This document shows, piece after piece, positions 1 through 6,123 of a DNA stretch of 10,670 nucleotides. How positions within the stretch are numbered: the first letter of the stretch is position 1; every line of letters starts with the position of its first letter. Location of the stretch: positions 1-10,670 of the forward strand of contig JAGIAU010000054.1 in the NCBI GenBank assembly GCA_017744755.1, written 5' to 3'. Source of the stretch: Microbacteriaceae bacterium (GTDB taxonomy: Bacteria > Actinomycetota > Actinomycetes > Actinomycetales > Microbacteriaceae). Below the pieces are notes generated by a model. The model ran no database searches. It had not been told where the DNA came from and worked only from the letters and a program-made list of their open reading frames with translations. A program made the position numbers and the translations under genes.

Positions 1-1224
1 GCCCGGCAGCGACGGCGCGAGAAGGGCGTCCTCCGCCTCGACCTTCGCGTTGTCGACGTAGACGCCGCCCTGCTGGATCGCTCGCCTCGCCTCGCCGTTC
101 GAGGCCACGAGGCCCGTCGCGACGAGCGCCTCGACGACCGAGGCGCCTGGCGCGACCGTCGCGTTGGGCAGCTCGGCCAGGGCCGCGCGGAGGACGTCCT
201 CCTCCAGCAGCGCGAGGTCGCCTCCGCCGAAGAGCGCCTCCGACGCGGCGATCGCCGCCCGCGTCGCCGTCTCGCCGTGCACGAGCGAGGTCACCTCCCA
301 GGCCAGCGCGCGCTGCGCCTCCCGGCGGAAGGGCTCCGCCGCGACCGCCGCCTCGAGCCGCTCGATCTCCGCGCGATCGAGGAAGGTGAACACCTTCAGC
401 CGGTCGATCACGTCCGCGTCCGCCTGGTTGAGCCAGAACTGGTAGAACGCGTACGGGCTGCACATCTCGGCGTCGAGCCAGATGGCGTTGCCCTCCGACT
501 TGCCGAACTTGGTGCCGTCCGAGTTCGTGATGAGCGGCGTGCCGATCGCATGGGCCGAGGCGCCCTCGACCTTGTGGATGAGGTCGATGCCGCTCGTCAG
601 GTTCCCCCACTGGTCGCTGCCGCCGGTCTGCAGCACGCAGCCGTAGCTGCGCCAGAGCTGCAGGAAGTCGTCGCCCTGCAGGATCTGGTACGAGAACTCC
701 GTGAACGAGATGCCGGCGTCCGAGTTCAGCCGCGCCGCGACCGCGTCCTTGCGGAGCATCGTGCCGACCCGGAAGTGCTTGCCGACGTCGCGGAGGAAGT
801 CGATCGCGGAGTACCGGCCGAACCAGTCGAGGTTGTTCACGATCCGCGCGGCGTTCTCCCCCTCGAAGGAGAGGAACCGGCGCACCTGCGCCTCGAGCCG
901 GGTGACCCACTCGGCGACGGTCTCGCGCGAGTTCAACGTGCGCTCGGCGGTCGGGCGCGGATCGCCAATCAGGCCCGTGGAGCCCCCGACCAGCCCGAGC
1001 GGTCGATGGCCCGCGAGCTGCAGACGACGCAGCAGCAGGAGCTGCACGAGATTGCCCAGGTGCAGCGACGGCGCCGTCGGGTCGAAGCCGCAGTAATAGG
1101 TGATCGGGCTCCCGCCGAGCAGCGCGCGGAGCTCGGTCTCATCCGTCGAGACGGCGACGAGGCCGCGCCACTGGAGCTCGTCCCAGACGTTGTCGAAGGA
1201 CGGGTCGTTGGACTGCTCGGGCAC
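1..1224 (-). CDS. tyrS: Tyrosyl-tRNA synthetase, 3' end outside the window
   Basis: Charges tRNA-Tyr with tyrosine in the cytoplasm. 408 codons are visible. The class I signature HLGN is at residues 54-57 after CGFDPTAPSL, the TGGSDQWGN tyrosine-site motif at about 200-208, and the KMSKS-type loop KFGKS at 239-243. The C-terminal part ends inside an S4-like RNA-binding domain (GGVYVDNAKV near the left edge), so probably about 20 residues are missing, judged from the usual family length of about 420. I chose the GTG at 1222-1224 because MPEQSNDPSFDNVWDELQWRGL matches the usual start of actinobacterial TyrRS. No strong Shine-Dalgarno sequence precedes it, and the frame stays open upstream without an ATG. 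It lies 73 bp behind the permease gene, in a gap that contains a palindromic repeat, so an own promoter is possible but not seen. Confidence 0.96.
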   Translation of the reverse strand, partial: MPEQSNDPSFDNVWDELQWRGLVAVSTDETELRALLGGSPITYYCGFDPTAPSLHLGNLVQLLLLRRLQLAGHRPLGLVGGSTGLIGDPRPTAERTLNSRETVAEWVTRLEAQVRRFLSFEGENAARIVNNLDWFGRYSAIDFLRDVGKHFRVGTMLRKDAVAARLNSDAGISFTEFSYQILQGDDFLQLWRSYGCVLQTGGSDQWGNLTSGIDLIHKVEGASAHAIGTPLITNSDGTKFGKSEGNAIWLDAEMCSPYAFYQFWLNQADADVIDRLKVFTFLDRAEIERLEAAVAAEPFRREAQRALAWEVTSLVHGETATRAAIAASEALFGGGDLALLEEDVLRAALAELPNATVAPGASVVEALVATGLVASNGEARRAIQQGGVYVDNAKVEAEDALLAPSLPG

Positions 1225-1252
1225 GCGTTCTACGTTACCGGGGTCTCGATGC

Positions 1253-1282
1253 GTCCTTCGACTCGCGGCGCTCGCCCGGGAC
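1253..1282. repeat. Palindromic repeat, copy 1 (between permease gene and tyrS)
   Basis: This 30-bp element matches the element at 10090-10119 at 25 of 30 positions in the same orientation and shares the core CCTTCGACTCGC. Its ends are complementary (GTCC with GGAC). Of the five differences, the pair at positions 2 and 29 is compensating: T-A here, C-G in the other copy. That is what a structured repeat would show. It fills nearly half of the 73-bp gap in front of tyrS. Confidence 0.6.
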
Positions 1283-1297
1283 GGCTCGAGCCCCGGA

Positions 1298-2383
1298 CTA
1301 CGGCTGCCGGGACATCGCCTTCCGCCGGGACCACGGCAGGACCCGGCGGATGCCCTCCCAGCGTCTGCCCGTGCGCGGGAAGGCGGCGATGCCGACCGCG
1401 ATGAGCAGCGCCGCGCCGTTGAAGAAGTTGTCGACGTACGGCTCGGCGCCCATCAGCTGGATGCCCTTGATGCCGACCGCGAGGACGAAGAGTGCGACCA
1501 TCGTGCCCCATACGTTGAACCGGCCGCCGCGGAACTGCGTCGAGCCGAGGAACACGGCGGTGAGCGCCGGCAGCAGATAGGAGCCGCCGATGGTCGGGTC
1601 GCCGTCGACGTAGCGCGACTGCAGGAGCGCGCCCGCGAGGCCGGCGACCAGGCCGCCGGCGACGAGCGAGCCGATGATCAGGCCCCGCGTGTTCACCCCG
1701 GAGAGCTTCGCGCCGTCCGGGTTGAAGCCGACCGCGTACATCCGGCGGCCGATCGGCGAGCGCTCGAGGACGTACCAGGCGATCACGGCGACGACGAGCG
1801 CGACCCACACCGGCAGCGTGATGCCGACGAAGTCCCACTGCGAGAGCAGCTTGTAGTCGGGCTGGTTGTCCGCGTAGCGCACGCGGAGGCCGCCGCCGGA
1901 GATCCACTGGATCATGCCGACGAGCAGCGAGTTGACGCCGAGCGTCGCGATGATCGAGTCGATCCGCGCATAGGTGATGATGAGGCCGGTCACGAGGCCC
2001 ACGACCCCGCCGATCAGGATGACGAGCGGGAACTGCAGGGCGACGGGCAGGCCGAGCGGCCCGAGGAGCACCGCCGTGAGCATGGCCGAGAAGCCGATCT
2101 GGCCGGCGATCGCCAGGTTGATCTGACCGGCGACCATCGGGATCAGGACGGCGATCGCGGCGAGGAAGCCGATCGCCTGGTTGTCCAGCAGCGCGAGCCA
2201 CATCTGCGGCCGGAGGAACCGGTCCGGGATCGTGATCGCGAAGACGATAAAGATCACGACGAAGAGGTAGATCGAGCTCATGTTCCCGAAGGCGAAGAAG
2301 CTCGCGGCGCGGCGTCCTCCCCCGAGGGCGTAGCCCGGCTTCGTCTTGTCCTCGATCGTCGGCACGGCCGTCGTCGGCTTCAC
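1298..2383 (-). CDS. Sugar-type ABC transporter permease (RbsC/XylH family)
   Basis: Integral membrane permease of the BPD_transp_2 type, used by ribose/xylose/galactose-class importers. The 361 residues are hydrophobic, with about eight to ten likely membrane segments (clear ones near 34-52, 68-85, 95-137, 188-206, 234-256, 291-310, 318-335). AGQINLAIAGQIG (85-97) corresponds to the GGIDLSVG region of RbsC. GFNPDGAKLSGVNT (219-232) corresponds to the cytoplasmic loop (G-N-x-x-A-A-x-x-S-G) that contacts the ATPase. The start is a GTG with GAGGA about 9 bases upstream. The gene for the binding protein lies just upstream, separated by 116 bp containing a strong stem-loop. The partner ATPase (RbsA type) is not in the window. 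Substrate unknown: sugar is the family default, but the neighbouring dehydrogenase suggests that a non-sugar substrate should be considered. Confidence 0.9.
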   Translation of the reverse strand: MKPTTAVPTIEDKTKPGYALGGGRRAASFFAFGNMSSIYLFVVIFIVFAITIPDRFLRPQMWLALLDNQAIGFLAAIAVLIPMVAGQINLAIAGQIGFSAMLTAVLLGPLGLPVALQFPLVILIGGVVGLVTGLIITYARIDSIIATLGVNSLLVGMIQWISGGGLRVRYADNQPDYKLLSQWDFVGITLPVWVALVVAVIAWYVLERSPIGRRMYAVGFNPDGAKLSGVNTRGLIIGSLVAGGLVAGLAGALLQSRYVDGDPTIGGSYLLPALTAVFLGSTQFRGGRFNVWGTMVALFVLAVGIKGIQLMGAEPYVDNFFNGAALLIAVGIAAFPRTGRRWEGIRRVLPWSRRKAMSRQP

Positions 2384-2436
2384 GTGTCAGTCCTCTTCCA
2401 TCGACGCCATCGTCGAATCGTGCTCAACCTGGGTGG

Positions 2437-2475
2437 CGGCCCGGCCGGCGCCCGCGGCGGACGCCGGCCGGGCCG
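2437..2475 (-). terminator. Stem-loop between binding-protein and permease genes
   Basis: A perfect 14-bp inverted repeat (2437-2450 with 2462-2475) encloses an 11-base loop. Both arms are pure G/C. No U-tract follows in the minus-strand transcript, so this is more likely a partial terminator or an mRNA-stabilising hairpin that keeps binding-protein mRNA more abundant than permease mRNA than a complete stop. Confidence 0.6.
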
Positions 2476-2499
2476 GTGCGCTGGATCGCGCGTTCGCTG

Positions 2500-3660
2500 C
2501 TAGTTCACGCCCCAGTTCTCGGCGAACTGCTCCTGGAAGTCCGGCACGGCGAGGTAGCCGTGCGACTCCAGGTACTGACCGGCGGACTCCTGGTCGAGGA
2601 GCATCATGACCTCGGGGGCGCTCGAGGCGGGGTCCGGCCACTCGTAGGGGGTGTCCGTGAGCTCGCGGAAGAGCTGGTCGACGACCGTCCACATGAACAG
2701 CGTGAAGTCCTCTGCGAAGGTCGCGTCGGCGAGGCCGCCGGCGACGTTCTCGAGGTTCGGCGGGATCGACCAGGTGCCGTAGCCCGGCGTCGTGACGCCG
2801 GCGCGGTCGAAGAGCGGCGGCGCCGGGACCATGATCTCGTCGGCCGCGGCGACGTAGTACTGCGTCTCCGGGTGCGACTCGAGGTCGCTGACGATGCGAG
2901 AGGGGTCCTGCGCGATGACCTCGCCGATCGGGATGCCCACGTCGCGGACGGTGCAGTCCGGGCACAGCTCGGCCATCTTCTCGACGAAGCCGTCGCGCTG
3001 GAAGCCCGTGAACTCGAACTCGTTGACGGGGTAGAACACGAAGTCCGTCGCCTCGCCGTTCGTCCGGACGATCGCGGCCGCCGCCTGCGCGCGGCCGACC
3101 TCCTCCATGAACGCCGGGCCGTTGAAGCCCTCGGGCAGGTCGTACTCGGTCGTGTGCATGACCGATGCGGACGCGATCGGGATGCCGGCGTCGACGAACT
3201 TCTGCGCCTGGTTCGGGTAGAACTGCGGCTCGGCGGTCACGTTGATGACGCCGTCGTAGCCCTTCTCGAAGACGGTCGCCATGCCGGCGTCCTGCTCCTC
3301 CGGCGTCGAGCCGATCGGCTCGCGGACGAGCTCGATGCCGGTCAGCTCGGTGATCGGCTGGATGAGGTCCCACATGATGCCGGCCACGGGCGTGCCCACG
3401 TCGAGGAACGCGATCTTGAGGCCGTCGGGGAGCGGGTTCGCGAGCGGCTCGTCGATGATGAGCTGCTTGTCGGCGGCCTGGTACGGCTCGAGGTAGGCCT
3501 GCGCGGCCGCCAGGTCGGGACCCGAGGCGGCCGGCGCGTCGCCGCCGCCCTCGGTGGGCGCGGGGGCCGGCCCCGAGGAGGTGCAGCCGGCGAGCAGCAG
3601 CGCGGTCGCGCCGAGCGCCGACCCGGCCGCCAGGCCGAGCTTGCGAATGCGAATGGACAT
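2500..3660 (-). CDS. Sugar-type ABC transporter substrate-binding lipoprotein
   Basis: Extracytoplasmic solute receptor of the periplasmic-binding-protein-like I type (Peripla_BP_4-like), 386 residues. The N-terminus has a basic stretch (RIRK), a hydrophobic core and the lipobox LAGC with the lipid-anchor cysteine at 26. A Gly/Pro/Ser/Ala linker follows to about 48. The two-lobed domain follows from about 80, with an opening strand LKIAFLDVGT and GYDGVINV at 134-141. A CPDC pair at 233-236 could form a disulfide. I start at the ATG at 3660: AGGAGA lies 5 bases upstream and the signal peptide begins there. A longer in-frame start at 3756 would bury the signal peptide behind 32 residues. The permease gene follows. 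The dehydrogenase gene lies 154 bp upstream, so the transporter may have its own promoter. Ligand unknown. Confidence 0.9.
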   Translation of the reverse strand: MSIRIRKLGLAAGSALGATALLLAGCTSSGPAPAPTEGGGDAPAASGPDLAAAQAYLEPYQAADKQLIIDEPLANPLPDGLKIAFLDVGTPVAGIMWDLIQPITELTGIELVREPIGSTPEEQDAGMATVFEKGYDGVINVTAEPQFYPNQAQKFVDAGIPIASASVMHTTEYDLPEGFNGPAFMEEVGRAQAAAAIVRTNGEATDFVFYPVNEFEFTGFQRDGFVEKMAELCPDCTVRDVGIPIGEVIAQDPSRIVSDLESHPETQYYVAAADEIMVPAPPLFDRAGVTTPGYGTWSIPPNLENVAGGLADATFAEDFTLFMWTVVDQLFRELTDTPYEWPDPASSAPEVMMLLDQESAGQYLESHGYLAVPDFQEQFAENWGVN

Positions 3661-3814
3661 GTTTCTCCTGTCGGACTTCCTTGTCGTGCAGGGGCGACGG
3701 GCGTCGTTGCCCGTCGTCTTGTCCGACAAGGTACCAGCGATCGTGGGGATCCCCACCTATCCGGATACGGGATTCTGCATAACGTTCTCGACACGGCGCG
3801 TTCGCCGCCGGTGC
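3661..3814 (-). promoter_or_regulatory. Upstream region of the binding-protein gene with four palindromes
   Basis: In the 154 bp between the dehydrogenase stop and the lipoprotein start, four inverted repeats follow each other: CGACGGGC with GCCCGTCG (3695-3702/3709-3716, 6-base loop), CTTGTCCGACAAG (3718-3730), the perfect 14-mer GTGGGGATCCCCAC (3743-3756) and TATCCGGATA (3758-3767). TTGTCCGACAA fits the TNGTNNNACNA pattern described for FadR/LldR-type (GntR, FCD) regulators such as LldR. I could not place a convincing -35/-10 pair. The density of dyads suggests an operator region and a structured leader. Confidence 0.5.
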
Positions 3815-5284
3815 TCAGAACGGGTAGCGCTCGATCTCGCCCTGGATCGTGACCCACTGGGTCTCCGTGAACGTCTCGATGTTCGCGTGCGGACCGCCGA
3901 AGCGGCCGCCGACGCCGGAGGCCTTCGTGCCCCCGAACGGGATCGGGGCCTCGTCGTCGACCGTCGCATCGTTGATGTGCACGGCGCCCGACTCGATCCG
4001 GTCGCAGAGCTCGAACGCCGCGTACGGGTTCGACGTGAGGATGCTGACGCTCAGGCCGTACTCGCTGCGGTTGATGATCTCGATCGCCTCGTCGACGTCG
4101 TCGTAGACCATGACCGGGGCGACGGGGCCGAAGATCTCCTCGGTCCACGCGCGGTTGTCCTCGGTGACGCCCGCGAGGACGGTCGGACGGTAGAACAGGC
4201 CGTCGTGGGTCCCGCCCGCGGCGACCGTGGCGCCCTGGGCGACGGCGGTCTCCACGACGTCGACGACGTGCCGGAGCTGGCGCTCGTCGATGATGGGCCC
4301 GAGCGCGTTCTCCGGATCCCGGCCGTCGCCGACCGTCAGCCGGTCCGCCTTCTCGCTCAGCGCCCGGATGTACTCGTCCGCGATCGATCGGTGCACGAGG
4401 TGCCGGCCGGTCGTCATGCAGATCTGGCCCTGGTGCAGGTAGGAGCCCCAGGCGGCGACGCCCGCGGCGGCCTGCACGTCGGCGTCCGGGAGGACGAGCA
4501 GCGCGTTGTTCCCGCCGAGCTCGAGGTGCACGGTCTTCAGCAGCGGAGCCGCGGCGGCGGCGACTCGCCGGCCCGCGGCCGTCGAACCGGTGAAGGTGAT
4601 GAGGGGCACGTCCGGGTGCACGACGATCGCCTCGCCCACATCGCCGCCGCCGGGCAGGACGTGCAGCACGCCCTGCGGCAGACCCGCCTCCTCGAGCACG
4701 GCGGCGAGCGCGAGCCCGCCGGCGATCGGGGTGCGGGGGTCCGGCTTGAGGACGACGGCGTTGCCGAGGGCGAGCGCCGGCGCGACGGAGCGCATGCTCA
4801 GGATGCCGGGGAAGTTGAACGGCGAGATGACGCCGACGACGCCGACGGGGACGCGGCGCGCGAGGCTGAGCCGCGGCTTCATCGAGCGGAGGATCTCTCC
4901 TGCCGGATGGCTCGCGAGAGCCGCCGACTCCTGCAGCTCGGTCGTGACGAGCATGACCTCGAAGCCCGCCTTGCCCTGCGTCGCACCGGTCTCGTCGACG
5001 ATGATGCTCGCGAGCCGCGCCGGATCGCGCTGGAGGATCTCGGCCGCCTTCAGCAGGACGGCGACGCGGGCCGGGTACGGCGTGGCGCCCCAGCCCTTCT
5101 GGGCCTCCTTGGCGGAGGCGACGGCGCGGTCGACGTCCCCCGGAGCGGCACCGGCGACGGTGGCGATGACGCGGCCGTCCGCCGGGGCGCGGACGGCGAT
5201 CGGCTCGCCGCCGCCGCCGACCCAGCCGTCGGAGTAGAGCTTCCCGTCCCAGACGGCCGTGGTGTCGCTCGTGAGCGTGCTCAT
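3815..5284 (-). CDS. Aldehyde dehydrogenase, benzaldehyde dehydrogenase type
   Basis: NAD(P)-dependent oxidation of an aldehyde to its acid, cytoplasmic, 489 residues as usual for the family. Visible catalytic elements: Asn157 in SPFNFPG, Lys180 in VVLKPD (cofactor), FTGSTAAGR (231-239) for the nucleotide, Glu255 in LELGGNN, the nucleophile Cys289 in GQICMTTGR, and EEIFGP at 382-387. The stretches GEILRSMKPRLSLARRVPVG, GILSMRSVAPALALGN and AAWGSYLHQGQICM resemble benzaldehyde dehydrogenases of the XylC/AreC kind (also close to vanillin dehydrogenases), so an aromatic aldehyde is the best guess. Start: ATG with AGGAAGGG about 7 bases upstream. It is divergent from the SatD-family gene across an operator-rich region, which suggests control of the two genes together. 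The substrate rests on sequence resemblance only. Confidence 0.92.
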   Translation of the reverse strand: MSTLTSDTTAVWDGKLYSDGWVGGGGEPIAVRAPADGRVIATVAGAAPGDVDRAVASAKEAQKGWGATPYPARVAVLLKAAEILQRDPARLASIIVDETGATQGKAGFEVMLVTTELQESAALASHPAGEILRSMKPRLSLARRVPVGVVGVISPFNFPGILSMRSVAPALALGNAVVLKPDPRTPIAGGLALAAVLEEAGLPQGVLHVLPGGGDVGEAIVVHPDVPLITFTGSTAAGRRVAAAAAPLLKTVHLELGGNNALLVLPDADVQAAAGVAAWGSYLHQGQICMTTGRHLVHRSIADEYIRALSEKADRLTVGDGRDPENALGPIIDERQLRHVVDVVETAVAQGATVAAGGTHDGLFYRPTVLAGVTEDNRAWTEEIFGPVAPVMVYDDVDEAIEIINRSEYGLSVSILTSNPYAAFELCDRIESGAVHINDATVDDEAPIPFGGTKASGVGGRFGGPHANIETFTETQWVTIQGEIERYPF

Positions 5285-5392
5285 GGGATCCCTTCCTCAT
5301 CGAAGCACCGCGCACCACTCCGTGCGCGTGCGAATCCGGGTCCAGTATCGCGCAGCGGGCCGGGCCGCAGGCCGCCGATCTGGCGGCGATGA
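5285..5392 (-). promoter_or_regulatory. Leader of the aldehyde dehydrogenase gene
   Basis: If transcription starts near 5390 from the promoter overlapping box 1, the dehydrogenase mRNA has a leader of about 105 bases. It contains two stem-loops: GCCGCC with GGCGGC (5371-5376/5382-5387) and CGCGCAC with GTGCGCG (5309-5315/5322-5328). The second ends about 14 bases before the Shine-Dalgarno sequence (about 5287-5295). No known riboswitch was recognised. Confidence 0.35.
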
Positions 5393-5396
5393 CGCA

Positions 5397-5426
5397 AGGA
5401 TATCTCCTTGCGAATGACTCATGCAA
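5397..5426 (-). promoter_or_regulatory. Candidate promoter of the aldehyde dehydrogenase gene
   Basis: On the minus strand TTGCAT (5426-5421) and TATCCT (5402-5397) are 18 bases apart. TATCCT fits the actinobacterial TANNNT -10 pattern. The -10 lies inside box 1 and the -35 overlaps box 2. The -35 is weak (3 of 6). Confidence 0.35.
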
Positions 5427-5436
5427 AGGAATTACC

Positions 5437-5466
5437 TTGATCATCGGCAGTGCAAACTGATAGCTT
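5437..5466 (+). promoter_or_regulatory. Candidate promoter of the SatD-family gene, leaderless
   Basis: TTGATC (5437-5442) and TAGCTT (5461-5466, TANNNT) are 18 bases apart. The A of the start ATG lies 7 bases after the -10, about where transcription would begin. No Shine-Dalgarno sequence precedes the ATG, so a leaderless mRNA fits. The -35 starts inside box 2 and the -10 lies inside box 3. Confidence 0.45.
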
Positions 5467-5472
5467 TGCGGG

Positions 5473-6123
5473 ATGATCGCGCTCACCGCCGACCAGGTCG
5501 ACAGCCGGCACACGCCCGACCGCGTCGCCGCGGCGATCGCGCGCATCGACGCCCTCGCCGACGGACGGCTCGTGCGCGCGCCCGAGCGGACCGCGGGCGA
5601 TGAGCTGCAGTGCCTCGCGGACTCGGCCTCGGCGATCGTCGAGATCGCCCTCGACCTCGCAGCGATCGGCGAATGGCGCGTCGGCATCGGGATCGGCGAC
5701 GTCGAGGAGCCGCTGCCGCCCTCTGTCCGAGAGGTGCGCGGCGAGGCGCTCGTCCTCGCCCGCGAGGCGCTCGACGGCGTCAAGCGCCGAACCGGTCCTG
5801 CGAACGCGCTCGCCGTCCGAGTCGGCGCCGGTCGGCTGCCGAGCGGGGACGCGATCCAGGCGTTCGCCGACCTGCTCCTCGACCTCCGTGCGCGCCGCAC
5901 CCGCGGCGGCCGCGAGCTCGCCGTGCTCCTCGGGCGCGGTCTCTCGCGCTCGGAGGCCGCCGCGGAGCTCGGGCTCACGCCGCAGGCCGTCAGCGCCCGG
6001 TCGAAGGCCGCCGGACTCGAGCTCGACGCGCGAGCGCGCGCCGGGCTCGTGGAACTGCTGGACCTCGCGGCGGGACGGCCTGATGTCGGCGGTGACGATC
6101 AGAATGCCGGGCATGACGACTGA
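5473..6123 (+). CDS. SatD-family protein with C-terminal helix-turn-helix
   Basis: 216 residues. The layout fits the SatD family, named after a gene of the Streptococcus mutans sat operon; biochemical role unknown to me. It has an opening MIALTADQVDSR (1-12), GDELQCL (42-48), WRVGIGIGDVEEP (68-80) and a helix GEALVLAREALDGVKRR (90-106). Residues about 157-184 (LSRSEAAAELGLTPQAVSARSKAAG) form a helix-turn-helix, so DNA binding is likely. The middle motifs resemble the order seen in class III nucleotide cyclase folds (an Asp on the first strand, GD, R-x-G-I-x-x-G-(E/D)-V); this is inference. The gene has no Shine-Dalgarno sequence and a -10-like TAGCTT 6 bases before the ATG, so it is probably leaderless. 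It overlaps the next gene and is divergent from the dehydrogenase gene over the operator array, which it could bind itself. Confidence 0.8.
   Translation: MIALTADQVDSRHTPDRVAAAIARIDALADGRLVRAPERTAGDELQCLADSASAIVEIALDLAAIGEWRVGIGIGDVEEPLPPSVREVRGEALVLAREALDGVKRRTGPANALAVRVGAGRLPSGDAIQAFADLLLDLRARRTRGGRELAVLLGRGLSRSEAAAELGLTPQAVSARSKAAGLELDARARAGLVELLDLAAGRPDVGGDDQNAGHDD

Larger units (their letters stand above)
5394..5469. promoter_or_regulatory. Array of three 18-bp palindromic operator-like boxes
   Basis: Box 1 (5394-5411), box 2 (5423-5440) and box 3 (5452-5469) share GCAA-N4-AT-N2-C-N-TTG followed by C or A. Ten of 18 positions are identical in all three. Their starts are exactly 29 bp apart. 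Box 1 extends to perfect 8-bp arms with a 4-bp centre (5393-5412). Box 3 has GCAAA and TTTGC at its ends; box 2 is the least symmetric. They fill the AT-richer part of the divergent region between the dehydrogenase and SatD-family genes, so a regulator binding here could act on both. Confidence 0.65.

Noticed and set aside
3660..3756. Longer binding-protein start at 3756
   Set aside because: It would place 32 residues before the signal peptide and translate through the palindromes. The ATG at 3660 has a strong ribosome binding site.
3785..3815. Terminator after the dehydrogenase gene (CACCGGCG with CGCCGTG)
   Set aside because: The stem needs a bulge and no U-tract follows, so it is too weak to list.
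2476..5392. Long open frames on the plus strand opposite the binding-protein and dehydrogenase genes
   Set aside because: They are Arg/Asp/Val-rich translations typical of the antisense of GC-rich genes, with no family resemblance. The minus-strand products are clear.
3342..5978. An 878-codon minus-strand open frame spanning the dehydrogenase, the divergent region and part of the SatD-family gene
   Set aside because: It crosses three well-supported features in the wrong frame, and its translation is low-complexity Arg/Pro/Ala sequence.
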